A DNA stretch of 46,297 bases. Origin: Thalassolituus marinus (GTDB taxonomy: Bacteria > Pseudomonadota > Gammaproteobacteria > Pseudomonadales > Oceanobacteraceae). The notes below the pieces were generated by a model. It did no database searches, was not told the origin of the DNA, and saw only the letters and a list, made by a program, of their open reading frames with translations. Both the position numbers and the translations under genes were made by a program. This document shows, piece after piece, positions 7,762 through 16,469 of the stretch; the stretch's first letter is position 1, and each line of letters begins with the position of its first letter. Location: NCBI RefSeq assembly GCF_020320395.1, contig NZ_JAEDAH010000049.1, forward strand, positions 1-46,297, given 5' to 3'.

Positions 7762-9887
7762 CAGTTTTTATTAACCTTTTTCTGATCTGATTGAATAGCG
7801 GTCAGCGCGATAGTGTAAACGATATCCTCTACAAGAGCGCCCCGGGACAGGTCGTTAACCGGCTTGGCTAAGCCCTGCAGCATCGGTCCGATACTGATCA
7901 CGTGCGCACTACGCTGAACAGCTTTATAGGTTGTGTTACCTGTGTTCAGATCCGGGAAGATCAGAACGGTCGCCTGTCCTGCGACCGGGCTGTCCGGTGC
8001 TTTACTGCGAGCGACGCTGGCCGTGGTGGCTGCATCGTACTGCAGCGGGCCATCAATGGTCAGGTCCGGACGTGCCTCTCTGACCAGTTGTGTTGCCTGT
8101 CGGACCTTCTCAACATCGGCACCAGCGCCAGAGGTACCCGTGCTGTAACTAAGCAAGGCAATGCGTGCCGGAATGCCCATTGCCAGTGCTGACTCGGCAC
8201 TCTGAATGGCAATGTCAGCCAGCTCTTCGGCGTTGGGGTCCGGGTTAACCGCGCAATCGCCATAGACCAGTACCTGATCCGGCAGTCCCATAAAAAAGAC
8301 CGACGAAACCAGCTTTGCACCTGGCGCCGTTTTAATCAGTTGCAGGGCAGGGCGAATGGTATTCGCGGTGGTATGAATCGCGCCGGACACCAGACCGTCG
8401 ACCTCATCCTGTGCCAGCATCATAGTACCCAGCACAACATTGTCTTCCAGCTGGGCCAGCGCCATAGGCTCGGTGAGGTTTTTGTGTTTGCGCAGCTCAA
8501 CCATGCCTTCAACGTATTGCTCACGCACGGTCGGCGGGTTGATGATCTGCAGACCTTCCGGTAACTCAACTTCCTGTGCCTGAGCGATTTGCTGAATACG
8601 TTCAGGGTCGCCCAGCAGAACACACTGGGCTATACCGCGCTGCTGACAAATAGCGGCAGCTTCAATGGTGCGCGGCTCTTCACCTTCAGGCAGGACTATG
8701 CGTTTCTGTGCTGCGCGGGCTTTGGCAACGATCTGATAGCGGAAGGCTGCCGGACTCAGGCGGGTAGCATGGGGCTGGCCGAGTTGTTCCATCAGAATAT
8801 TCATATTCAGATGCTCAGACACACACTCCATGATGTTGTGTACGCGGTCGACATCATCCACCGATACCTGAGTATCCATACGGGTCAGCTGTTGTGCGGT
8901 GGTAAAGGTGTCGTGGTCGGTCATCAGCACCGGAACACCGGTCTGCAGTGCGGCGCGACATAAATTAATAATGTTCTCACCCGGCATCATGCCACTGGTC
9001 AGCAGCATGCCGGCCAGACGAGTACCGTTGGTGGCGGCAATTGCCGCGGCGACCATGACGTCATCGCGATCTCCCGGAGTAACCAGTAAGGTACCGGGGC
9101 GCAGGACATCAACCATATTGCCCAGTGAGCGGGCGCACAGTGCGACGCGCAAGACGCGTCGGCTTTCCATTTCTCCCGGATGCAGCACCCTGGCGTTCAG
9201 CGCCCGGCAGACATCCAGCATGCGTGGGCTGACCAGTTCCGACTTCCATGGAATAACTCCCAGTATCGGGCAGCGTGGCAGCGACAGCTTCCAGAAAGGC
9301 TCGCAGTGTTCAGTGGTATTCTGTTCCACGACCTGAGCCTGTTCGCCAGAGGGAATATGCTGATCTTCGACCGCATGGCCGGCTTTGTTGATGATGCAGC
9401 CGAGCAGACTGGCCTGCTCCCCACCGAAGATACCGGTTTGCAGTTTCACTTCGGCTTTGACCTGAGCCGGACTGCGGTTCAGACCGTTGGCGACCAGCAA
9501 TACATCGGCGTTCAGCGCCTTGGCGATTTCGGCATTCAGTTTTGCGGTATAGGGCTCGCTGCGATCAGGTACCAGACCTTCGATCAGTACCACGTCACAA
9601 TCCCTGGCGACTTCATCGTGCAATGCCACCACATCTTCCAGCACACGGTCGAGCATGCCGTCACTGATGCGCTGCTGTACCAGGTGCAGATGCATCGGAT
9701 CCGGTGTTTTCAGGTGCAGCACACTACGCACCAGATGGGAGGAGCGTTCGGATGCGGCGTAGTCGGGCGCTACCGGCTTTACGAAGCCAACTTTCAGGCC
9801 CTGGGCATCAAGGGCGCGGATCAGGCCCAGACTGATGGTTGTCAGGCCGCTTTCCAGCCCGGTGGGTGCTATCAGAATGTTAATCAT
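7761..9887 (-). CDS. pta: Phosphate acetyltransferase
   Basis: Pta converts acetyl-CoA and phosphate to acetyl phosphate and CoA. The protein (708 residues from the ATG at 9887, E. coli Pta 714) has the N-terminal P-loop-like dethiobiotin-synthetase fold (APTGLESGLTTISLGL), a central DRTGG domain (DVMVAAAIAAT region), and the C-terminal catalytic PTA_PTB domain (RIVLPEGEEPRTIEAA ... STGTSGAGADVEKV). A TTG at 9908 overlapping the ackA stop is an alternative start but has no ribosome site. The P-loop of other dethiobiotin synthetases (GxxxxGKT) appears here as GLESGLTT, without the usual lysine. Confidence 0.95.
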   Translation of the reverse strand: MINILIAPTGLESGLTTISLGLIRALDAQGLKVGFVKPVAPDYAASERSSHLVRSVLHLKTPDPMHLHLVQQRISDGMLDRVLEDVVALHDEVARDCDVVLIEGLVPDRSEPYTAKLNAEIAKALNADVLLVANGLNRSPAQVKAEVKLQTGIFGGEQASLLGCIINKAGHAVEDQHIPSGEQAQVVEQNTTEHCEPFWKLSLPRCPILGVIPWKSELVSPRMLDVCRALNARVLHPGEMESRRVLRVALCARSLGNMVDVLRPGTLLVTPGDRDDVMVAAAIAATNGTRLAGMLLTSGMMPGENIINLCRAALQTGVPVLMTDHDTFTTAQQLTRMDTQVSVDDVDRVHNIMECVSEHLNMNILMEQLGQPHATRLSPAAFRYQIVAKARAAQKRIVLPEGEEPRTIEAAAICQQRGIAQCVLLGDPERIQQIAQAQEVELPEGLQIINPPTVREQYVEGMVELRKHKNLTEPMALAQLEDNVVLGTMMLAQDEVDGLVSGAIHTTANTIRPALQLIKTAPGAKLVSSVFFMGLPDQVLVYGDCAVNPDPNAEELADIAIQSAESALAMGIPARIALLSYSTGTSGAGADVEKVRQATQLVREARPDLTIDGPLQYDAATTASVARSKAPDSPVAGQATVLIFPDLNTGNTTYKAVQRSAHVISIGPMLQGLAKPVNDLSRGALVEDIVYTIALTAIQSDQKKVNKN

Positions 9888-9904
9888 CGGTTCTGGCTGC
9901 CATC

Positions 9905-11089
9905 TCAAGAGTGGTTGATCAGAGTGAGGGTATCCTGAGCAATCATGCCTTCCTCGTCCGTAGGAACGACCAGCACCAGTGGTGATCCGGACTGACTGAT
10001 ACGTCCCTGATCGTCACCGTTGCTGTTGTTCAGGTCGTCGTCGAGGCGGAAGTCCATATTGCGCCAGTGGGCAAGAATACGCTGACGAACGGCGGCGGCA
10101 TGCTCACCGATACCGCCGGTAAATACCACGGCATCAATATTGCGCAGGGACACTGACAAGGCGGCAAAGTGACGCGCCACACGGAAGCAGAAAACATCAA
10201 TGGCGCGGCGAGCGCCTTCGTGCCCCTCAGCTTCCGCAGCCAGCAGAGTGCGCATGTCATTGCTCAGGCCGGACAGGCCCAGTAGCCCGCTGCGGCGGTT
10301 CAGATCGCGCAGCACTTCGTGGGTGTCCATCCCCCGCGCCTGTTCAATATGTTCAACCAGACCCGGGTCTATGTCGCCACAACGGGAGCCCATCACCAGA
10401 CCTTCCAGTGGCGTAAGGCCCATGGTGGTGTCGACGGACTGTCCTGCGCGTACCGCACAGGCGCTGCAGCCGTTGCCAAGATGCGCGATCAGCAGGTTAA
10501 GATCCTCGGCCGGTTGTTGCAGCCGACGGCTGACTTCAGTGCTTATGTAGCGGTAGCTGGTGCCGTGGAAGCCGTAGCGGCGTACGCCGTTTTCTTCGTA
10601 CCAGGCGTAAGGCACACCATACAGATAGGTTGATTCCGCCAGGCTTTGATGGAAGGCCGTATCGAATACTGCGACCTGAGGGACGCCGGGAAACATATCT
10701 GCGCACAGACGGATGCCGAGCAGGTTGATCGGGTTGTGCAGAGGTGCCAGTGGGTTCAGTGTTTCCAGCTGTGCGAAATTACTGTCGTCGATAATGGTAC
10801 TCTGGTGAAACAGTTCGCCACCGTGAACCACCCGGTGACCGATGCCTGCGAGGTCGCTGATGTGTTCGCGGGTGTATTCAATAAATGCAGACAGAGCATG
10901 TTGATGATCGGCACCGTTGTCCAGAGACAGGTCGCCAGCTCCCACGCCTTTGACGATGAGGACGGGAGATTCTTCTCCCAGGCGCTCGGCCAGAGCCGTG
11001 AGTTTCGGGGTAGTCAGATCATTGGCGTCATACAGCGCGAATTTGATGGACGAACTTCCGCAATTGATCACCAGCAGAGATTTACTCAC
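9905..11089 (-). CDS. ackA: Acetate kinase
   Basis: AckA interconverts acetyl phosphate + ADP with acetate + ATP. The 394-residue protein has the N-terminal NCGSSSIKF phosphate loop, the GHRVVHGGE motif, the catalytic region HLGNGCSACAV...STMGLTPLEGL-like, and FTGGIGEHA near the C-terminus. It begins with GTG at 11089, with AAGGA 6-8 bases upstream. It is between pilZ and pta on the minus strand; 20 bases separate it from pilZ and it abuts pta. Confidence 0.97.
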   Translation of the reverse strand: MSKSLLVINCGSSSIKFALYDANDLTTPKLTALAERLGEESPVLIVKGVGAGDLSLDNGADHQHALSAFIEYTREHISDLAGIGHRVVHGGELFHQSTIIDDSNFAQLETLNPLAPLHNPINLLGIRLCADMFPGVPQVAVFDTAFHQSLAESTYLYGVPYAWYEENGVRRYGFHGTSYRYISTEVSRRLQQPAEDLNLLIAHLGNGCSACAVRAGQSVDTTMGLTPLEGLVMGSRCGDIDPGLVEHIEQARGMDTHEVLRDLNRRSGLLGLSGLSNDMRTLLAAEAEGHEGARRAIDVFCFRVARHFAALSVSLRNIDAVVFTGGIGEHAAAVRQRILAHWRNMDFRLDDDLNNSNGDDQGRISQSGSPLVLVVPTDEEGMIAQDTLTLINHS

Positions 11090-11109
11090 AGTCTTTTCCT
11101 TGTGTTGTA

Positions 11110-11484
11110 TCAGGCAGCCTCAGGTTGCTTAAGGGTGCCCTCCAGACGTTGCAATACGGTGTAAACAGCGCGACTTGCCGGTTCGGGTAATTCCCCGAGA
11201 GCAAATTTCAGAGCGCAGATAAAATCATCGCCAGCCTGATCGCAGCGTAATACCACGGCTGGAATAGCCTGCAGGCGATGATCGGAATTGGCGAGATTAA
11301 TCAGCAGACGCTTGCCCGGCTTCAGCTTGTTGGCTGTCAGTATGCCCATACCACCGATAGCGAAGTTTCTGGCCTGTGCTGCGAAAGGTCGTGACGGTCG
11401 CCCCAGCCAGTTAAGACTGCGTACCTCAATGGTCAGCGGTGACGCGTTGTAACGCTGACGGAAACGACGTTCATTGGCCTGCAT
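11110..11484 (-). CDS. PilZ-domain protein
   Basis: PilZ domains bind c-di-GMP. This 124-residue protein is a single PilZ domain with the N-terminal arginine motif (ERRFRQR, residues 5-11) and the second motif as RNFAIGGMG, where the usual D/NxSxxG serine is alanine. The change may weaken ligand binding. The ATG follows the stop codon of the upstream gene directly (TAAATG), and ackA starts 20 bases downstream, so the gene is embedded in an acetate-metabolism operon. A regulatory link between c-di-GMP and acetate flux is possible but is inference. Confidence 0.8.
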   Translation of the reverse strand: MQANERRFRQRYNASPLTIEVRSLNWLGRPSRPFAAQARNFAIGGMGILTANKLKPGKRLLINLANSDHRLQAIPAVVLRCDQAGDDFICALKFALGELPEPASRAVYTVLQRLEGTLKQPEAA

Positions 11485-12273
11485 TTAACCTCCGCTGGCG
11501 GATGCTTCTGCCGCACTTTGTGATTGCAGCGGTTGATCGAACCGCCCCATCTTATTAAAACGGATCATATTACTGATCTCGTCAATATACTCCTGTCCGC
11601 GTTCTGAATAACTCTCCAGACCCGGAACCAGCTCAAGGCCAGAGACACGGCCGTCTTCCTCCAGCGACTTAACCCGCAGGTTACGCAGTTCGAGGTACTG
11701 TGGATGGCTGTTCAGGTTGCGAATATAGCTTTCAACGGAAGCGAGAGGCGTACGGAAGCGGCGTACTTCGTGTCGCTGGCCATCTCCACGCCCTTCAGGA
11801 ATCAGCCCACAGCCCTTGGTGAAGCACCACTGACCAAACAGATTATTACCTTCAATGGCAAAGCGTGACGTTCCCCAGCCGGATTCGTTAGCAGCCTGTG
11901 CAATAACCAGTGACGCGGGAATCCGGTTTACCCGGCGCAGCAGCAGGTCTTTCTGCTCATCCTCTTCACTGGTATTGATACGGTACTTTTTCAGCAATGC
12001 TGTCAGCGCAGTCTGCTCTTCTGTGGAAAGGCTTTCTTCGCCCAGAACCCACTTCTGTGCCAGCTGCCGCTCCTCCATGACTCTGGCGTTGGCTTCACGC
12101 ACCAACGGCAGCAAATAGTCGAAGAAGGCCTGCTTCTTCGCCTTTACATCGGTATAACTGCTGAAGTCGGGCAATGGCGGAATGTCCTTCAGAGACTCCC
12201 GTTCGGCAGGTTTTTCTTTTTGCTCGCAACCGGCAAGGCCGGCTAACAGCAGAAACAGCAGGTACTTACGCAT
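11485..12273 (-). CDS. Bax-like glucosaminidase lipoprotein
   Basis: The 262-residue protein has a lipoprotein signal (LLLAGLAGC) and a glucosaminidase domain (Pfam Glucosaminidase, the E. coli Bax group) shown by SLVIAQAANESGWGTSRFA, EGNNLFGQWCF and a later YIRNLNSHPQYLELRNLR. The Glu of NESGWG is the expected catalytic acid. It should cleave or bind peptidoglycan in the periplasm. The C-terminal tail (Ser/Ala/Gly) is low complexity. It is the first gene of a minus-strand operon with pilZ, ackA, pta and the acyltransferase; a 261-base gap separates it from the divergent diguanylate cyclase. Confidence 0.85.
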   Translation of the reverse strand: MRKYLLFLLLAGLAGCEQKEKPAERESLKDIPPLPDFSSYTDVKAKKQAFFDYLLPLVREANARVMEERQLAQKWVLGEESLSTEEQTALTALLKKYRINTSEEDEQKDLLLRRVNRIPASLVIAQAANESGWGTSRFAIEGNNLFGQWCFTKGCGLIPEGRGDGQRHEVRRFRTPLASVESYIRNLNSHPQYLELRNLRVKSLEEDGRVSGLELVPGLESYSERGQEYIDEISNMIRFNKMGRFDQPLQSQSAAEASASGG

Positions 12274-12534
12274 CTAACAGTCTGATTTCGCTTAAAAAGT
12301 TAATCCTCAGTTTAGCGAATCTGGGGACAAACACCCACATTTGCTTGTTGCGCCTGATGGAATACATTTATTTGACGATTATTTCTAAGGTTTGTGTCGT
12401 AGTTTTGGCATATTGTTCCTGAACGTTACCGCAATTGTTGTTTTTTATTTCCTTTATTAATGATTGGTGTATTCTCGCCGATAGTTCAGTCAGGTATGTC
12501 CTGATTGACCTCGCAAGCCCGGAGACAAGAGAGT

Positions 12535-13476
12535 ATGGCAGCTCAACCCTTGGTCATTATCGCTGACGCCACTCTGGCGGTTCAGGCCCAGTTAGGTGAC
12601 TTTCTGGCTGGTGATCTGTGTGTTGTCAGTGCGCTGAATCCCGCCCAGCTGAACGCTTGGCTTGACGATGCTGCTCATCAGGCTCCGGATCTTTTACTGC
12701 TGGACGCGTCTCTTCCTGAACAAGGGCTGTCTGCTTTCTGCAATGCCTGGCGCAATCACCCGATGACTCGCGGTGCGGATATCATCGTTATGGGTGCGGC
12801 CGACGATGCCATCGAGGTTGAAGCTCTGATGGCCGGTGCGGTGGACTATTTGCGTAAACCGGTGAAGCCTTTACTCTATCTTGCCCGGGTTAAAGCCCAG
12901 CTGCGTCAGCGTGCACAGCGTAAAGCGCTTGAATCCCTCTCTATGACCGACAGTCTGACCGGGCTGGCCAATCGTCGTTATCTCGATGAGTTTATTGAGG
13001 CCGAGCGGCGTCAGGCGCAGAGGGTGCAGGGTAACGTTGGTCTGATTATGGTCGATATCGATCACTTTAAAGCCTATAACGATCACTACGGTCACCCGCA
13101 GGGCGATCGCTGTCTGTATCAGGTGGCGCAAGGACTGCGTGCTGCCGTGCAACGGCCGCGTGATCTGGTGGCTCGCTACGGTGGTGAGGAGTTTGCGGTT
13201 GTGTTGCCGTCGGTGCAGCTGTCAGGCGTTAAGGTGGTGGCTGAGCGTATTCGCGATGTTCTGGAGTCTCTGGCGATTCCGCATACGGCATCTCCGGTAC
13301 AGCCGGTAGTCACGCTGAGTATGGGGCTGGCCTGGTGTGAACCTCAGGCGGGGGAGCAGCCATCGCTGTTGATTGAAGCGGCAGATGAGGCGCTGTACAG
13401 CGCCAAAGGTGCCGGGAGAAACTGCATCAGCGATACGGTCGACCTGGCCGTTGTGCGTCAGTTACTGACGCACTGA
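12535..13476 (+). CDS. Receiver-GGDEF diguanylate cyclase
   Basis: The protein (313 residues from the ATG at 12535, which has GGAGACAAGAG upstream) carries a receiver domain (1-125) and a GGDEF domain (135-300). The receiver keeps the phospho-acceptor D57 (LLLLDASLPE) and K108 (LRKPVK) but has only one acidic residue, D11, where two are usual, and lacks the normal Thr/Ser after beta-4. The cyclase loop GGEEF (216-220) and the RxxD inhibitory site RPRD (207-210) are intact. It resembles WspR/PleD-like single-receiver cyclases. A non-canonical phosphorylation response is possible. Confidence 0.88.
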   Translation: MAAQPLVIIADATLAVQAQLGDFLAGDLCVVSALNPAQLNAWLDDAAHQAPDLLLLDASLPEQGLSAFCNAWRNHPMTRGADIIVMGAADDAIEVEALMAGAVDYLRKPVKPLLYLARVKAQLRQRAQRKALESLSMTDSLTGLANRRYLDEFIEAERRQAQRVQGNVGLIMVDIDHFKAYNDHYGHPQGDRCLYQVAQGLRAAVQRPRDLVARYGGEEFAVVLPSVQLSGVKVVAERIRDVLESLAIPHTASPVQPVVTLSMGLAWCEPQAGEQPSLLIEAADEALYSAKGAGRNCISDTVDLAVVRQLLTH

Positions 13477-13482
13477 ACGTCA

Positions 13483-13815
13483 TCAGTTATTGGTGAGGTT
13501 GGCTGTCAGGCGATTCATCAGTCCTGACAGGCGGGCCGAGGTTTTCTGGCGTCTTGGCCGACTCGCCTCATTGCGCTGAAATTCACTCACCAGCTGCATC
13601 AGCGTTGCCTGGCTGGTTGAAATCACCTCGTATTCGTAATGATGATCCTGCACGCTGACTTTCAGTAGTTCCATGTACTCGGCATTCAGAATCTGCATCA
13701 GATTGAAAACCCGGTCTTTATCGTCACAGTGACTGGCTTCCCAGTAGCTGTCTTCCAGTGATTGCAGTAATTCCCAGATCAGCTCGCTGGCTTCGGCAAT
13801 GGTTAAGGTACTCAT
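13483..13815 (-). CDS. Small conserved hypothetical protein
   Basis: I do not recognise this 110-residue protein. It is predicted mostly helical, has no signal peptide or membrane segment, contains an acidic N-terminal half (EASELIWELLQSLEDSYWEASHCDDKD) shown here only by its key residues W, E and D, and a basic C-terminus (RPRRQK). It ends 7 bases from the convergent diguanylate cyclase gene and starts with ATG behind a weak GGA site. The lack of stop codons and the good codon use support a real gene; function cannot be inferred. Confidence 0.65.
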   Translation of the reverse strand: MSTLTIAEASELIWELLQSLEDSYWEASHCDDKDRVFNLMQILNAEYMELLKVSVQDHHYEYEVISTSQATLMQLVSEFQRNEASRPRRQKTSARLSGLMNRLTANLTNN

Positions 13816-13871
13816 GAGTCATCCACATTTAACTGTCCTTCTGTACCTAAGCCTAGCAGAGTTCTGATGCT

Positions 13872-14351
13872 TTACTTACGTGGTGGCTTACGTCGGATGT
13901 AGAGCGTTTTGATGGCTCTGGCAACCAGTTCGCCGTCCTCGTCGGTAATATTCACTTCATAGCTTGGCAGGTACTTTTCACCGTTTGCCGTCGCTTCGTA
14001 AATGTCATTCAGCATGGCGTCGGTCAGGACAAAGCGGGCTTTGACGACACCGCGGCCGGGGCGGATAAAGTCAATGCTGGCACTGGCATCCCAGACTACA
14101 TAATCACGTCCCAGGGTGTTCATCAGCAGTAGCATGTAGAAGGGGTCAATCATAGAAAACAGGCTGCCACCGAAGTGGGTGCCGACATAGTTGCGGTTGT
14201 ACCAGCGCAACTTCATGGTGACTTCCGCCTCGCGAAAATCTTTCGCCACGTAGTTAACTTTTACGCCAGCGCCCAGATATGGGCCGTATACGTTCATGAT
14301 GCGGCGCATACCATTGGCAGAGGTCAGCCAGTTTGTCAGCTTGCGGATCAT
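13872..14351 (-). CDS. Hot-dog-fold protein, DUF4442 type (thioesterase-like)
   Basis: The 159-residue protein matches the DUF4442 pattern of the thioesterase/hot-dog superfamily: an N-terminal helix with NVYGPYLGAG, the central GTHFGGSLFSMIDPFY helix that normally lines the active site, and a beta strand near VVWDASASIDFIRPG. Members are presumed acyl-CoA thioesterases or acyl-binding proteins, but no substrate is known. It starts with ATG at 14351 (GGAG upstream) and follows the OlsB-like gene with 95 bases between. Confidence 0.8.
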   Translation of the reverse strand: MIRKLTNWLTSANGMRRIMNVYGPYLGAGVKVNYVAKDFREAEVTMKLRWYNRNYVGTHFGGSLFSMIDPFYMLLLMNTLGRDYVVWDASASIDFIRPGRGVVKARFVLTDAMLNDIYEATANGEKYLPSYEVNITDEDGELVARAIKTLYIRRKPPRK

Positions 14352-14417
14352 AGTGCTCTCCGTGGTAAAAGGCGCGCAGTCTAACGGCTGTGGCGGTCAC
14401 GGAAAAGCGGGGGGATT

Positions 14418-14442
14418 GCACCGCTGCGGTAGCGGTGCTTTT
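14418..14442 (+). terminator. Perfect hairpin between OlsB-like and DUF4442 genes
   Basis: GCACCGCT (14418-14425) and AGCGGTGC (14431-14438) form an 8-bp stem with loop GCGGT, then TTTT on the plus strand. It lies 8 bases past the stop of the minus-strand OlsB-like gene, but on that strand no T run follows. It may act as a weak terminator or mRNA 3'-end stabiliser. Confidence 0.45.
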
Positions 14443-14446
14443 AAGA

Positions 14447-15208
14447 TCAGGCTTCTGCGCGGGCGAAGTGACGCAGATAGCGCTGGTTGATTTCGTCGCT
14501 TTTCAGCAGAATCAGAGCGTCGGCTACGTTGAATTCCTTGTCCAGACAGGGTTCGCCACAGACTTTCACGCCGATGCGCAGATAGGCTTTAAGCAATGGT
14601 GGCACCAGAGATTTGCCATCCAGATCTACGTCGATACGTGGCATATGAACCTTCGGCTCGGCACGCATATCTTCGCTGGTGTAATGCTTTTCACGCAGGT
14701 GATTCACAATCGCTACGGCACGGCTGTAGCCGTCATTCAGCGAAATGCTGGCACAGCCCATCAGGTAGTCCATGTTGTGCGCCGCCATAAACTGCGCAAT
14801 GCCTGACCACAACAGACCAATGACAGCACCGCTGCGGAAATCAGGGTCAACACAGGTTCGACCGATTTCCATATAGCGTTTGCCTGGTTGCAGGATACTA
14901 CTCAGGTCGAACTCGGTGGCAGAGTAAAAACCGCCGGTGCGCGCTGCAAGTTCATTGGTCAGAATCCGGCTGTAACCGACAACGCGATTATTGAGGATGT
15001 CTTTGACGATCAGATGCAGGCAGACATCGTCGAAGTGGTCGCGGTCAATGCCTTCGCTGGCGGTTGGCAGGCTGGCGCCCATCCCCTCGGCAAATACACG
15101 GTAGCGCAGTTCCATTGCCTGACGGATTTCCACTGGATCATCCGTAATACGTGCAATCAGGGGGGACTCAAGAGTCTCAGTCTGTTGACGGGCAGTAGCT
15201 TGTAACAT
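14447..15208 (-). CDS. OlsB-like GNAT N-acyltransferase
   Basis: OlsB-type enzymes acylate the amino group of ornithine (or a related amine) with 3-hydroxyacyl-ACP, the first step of ornithine-lipid synthesis. The 253-residue protein has ELRYRVFAEGMGA near the N-terminus, HFDDVCLHLIV, the acetyltransferase core EIGRTCVDPDFRSG.VI.LLW and a C-terminal GVKVCGEPCLDKEFNVADALILL typical of this family. No olsA-like O-acyltransferase is adjacent; the PlsC-like gene at 6877-7761 is the only candidate partner in the window. Other amine substrates are possible. Confidence 0.8.
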   Translation of the reverse strand: MLQATARQQTETLESPLIARITDDPVEIRQAMELRYRVFAEGMGASLPTASEGIDRDHFDDVCLHLIVKDILNNRVVGYSRILTNELAARTGGFYSATEFDLSSILQPGKRYMEIGRTCVDPDFRSGAVIGLLWSGIAQFMAAHNMDYLMGCASISLNDGYSRAVAIVNHLREKHYTSEDMRAEPKVHMPRIDVDLDGKSLVPPLLKAYLRIGVKVCGEPCLDKEFNVADALILLKSDEINQRYLRHFARAEA

Positions 15209-15333
15209 GGTGAGGTCCGTTATCTCTTATGAACAGCGCGACTCTAACCAGTGGCTGTGACAGTTCCGTGACAGCTACAGCGTGTCTCAGCTACTCGTCT
15301 ATCCTTATAGAATTGTCAGATACGGGAGACGTT

Positions 15334-15933
15334 ATGAAATACCTGATAACCATTGTCTGCTGGCTGTGGGTGCCGTGGGCGATGGCGCAGCCGGTGCTGG
15401 GCGAGAATCTGGCTGCAGCCCTGATTGATAAAGGGTTACAGGCACAACCGCTGATCTGGTTACCGTTTCCTTTACCCTATGAGGTTGAGCAGGGGAGCCG
15501 TTCAAAGGATGCCTTACTACTGGACGCTTTGTTCCGCAATGAGCTGATCGCGCGGGAAAAGGTGATGAAGATGGGGACGGTTTCTGAACAGGGGCAGACC
15601 CGGAAAAAAGTCCTGCTGTTATGGAGTTATAACTACCCGATGTCGCGCCGTGAGCAGAATACGCCAGAGGGCTTTTATTATGGTCGTGGCCGCCTGAAGA
15701 ACATTATGGAGTTATCGCCACCGTACCTTATTGGTGATTACTACTACGCTGAGGCCTACATTCAGTGGTACGTGGAAGATATTCAGCCCTGGATTGAAGA
15801 TCCTGCATTCGGTTCAGCACGTACTCTGCGCCGCACGCTGGAGTCAGAACGCAAGCCGTTTGAAAAACGGGTATATCTGCAATACGACGGCCAGCAATGG
15901 GCGCTGTGGCAGGGCGAGCCGGGTATGCTTTAG
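15334..15933 (+). CDS. Small secreted protein of unknown function
   Basis: This 199-residue protein starts at the ATG at 15334, which has GGGAG 5 bases upstream, and has a signal peptide (MKYLITIVCWLWVPWAMAQ). The mature part is rich in Trp and Tyr (LLWSYNYPMSRRE, YIQWYVEDIQPWIED) and ends in YDGQQWALWQGE. I do not know the family. The longer frame from 15229 lacks a ribosome site. It converges with the thioredoxin-like gene with 5 bases between them. Confidence 0.65.
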   Translation: MKYLITIVCWLWVPWAMAQPVLGENLAAALIDKGLQAQPLIWLPFPLPYEVEQGSRSKDALLLDALFRNELIAREKVMKMGTVSEQGQTRKKVLLLWSYNYPMSRREQNTPEGFYYGRGRLKNIMELSPPYLIGDYYYAEAYIQWYVEDIQPWIEDPAFGSARTLRRTLESERKPFEKRVYLQYDGQQWALWQGEPGML

Positions 15934-15938
15934 CCGGT

Positions 15939-16469
15939 TCACAGCCGACTGCGCAGCCACAGTCCCGGTGGTGTACTCAGGCCGCGGTCGGCGTGTTCGA
16001 TATAGCCGTCCTGGCTGATGATGTAGTAGCTGGGATAACCGCTGATCTGATAATCCCGGGCCGTTTGGGCGGTTCCGAGCAGCACCGGGCCAGTAAAGCC
16101 ACTGTCTGTAATAAATGCTTCCACTTCTTCAATGGATTCCCAGTCGAGCGCTACGGCTATGACGGTTAATGCGTCATTATCTGCCTGTAGCAGGTTCAGG
16201 CCGGGCATGCTTATCCGGCATACGGAACACCAGGGGGCAAAGAAGTACACCAGAGTCCGGTGTTGCTGAGTTGGCCACTGTAATTGGTAGTCATTGCCTT
16301 GCAGGGTGGCCAGATTGAGAGCTGGAGAGGCGGACTGGCGCGCGAGCATATCGCGCGTCAGCCAGAAGGTTGTCGCAGTAAGGATCAGCAGCGCAACGGC
16401 GCCTTCAAACACCCAGCGCTGCCAGCGCGGTCGCGGTTCAGATGGCTTTTGAGAATCGCTGTTGTTCAT
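15939..16469 (-). CDS. Membrane-anchored thioredoxin-like protein (TlpA/redoxin type)
   Basis: The 176-residue protein has one N-terminal membrane segment (about 20-40) and a periplasmic thioredoxin fold with the redox motif FFAPWCSVC (C81, C84) and a cis-proline region near SGYPSYYII. TlpA-like proteins reduce or transfer disulfides in the envelope, often for cytochrome c or copper-site maturation, which would fit the ccm operon elsewhere in the window. It overlaps the end of hemN by 32 bases and is probably translated from the same mRNA. Confidence 0.85.
   Translation of the reverse strand: MNNSDSQKPSEPRPRWQRWVFEGAVALLILTATTFWLTRDMLARQSASPALNLATLQGNDYQLQWPTQQHRTLVYFFAPWCSVCRISMPGLNLLQADNDALTVIAVALDWESIEEVEAFITDSGFTGPVLLGTAQTARDYQISGYPSYYIISQDGYIEHADRGLSTPPGLWLRSRL

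Noticed and set aside
9180-9938. Long open frame (252 codons) on the plus strand opposite pta
   Set aside because: It lies antisense to a well-conserved enzyme and has no recognisable domain; such frames are common in high-GC-third-position genes.
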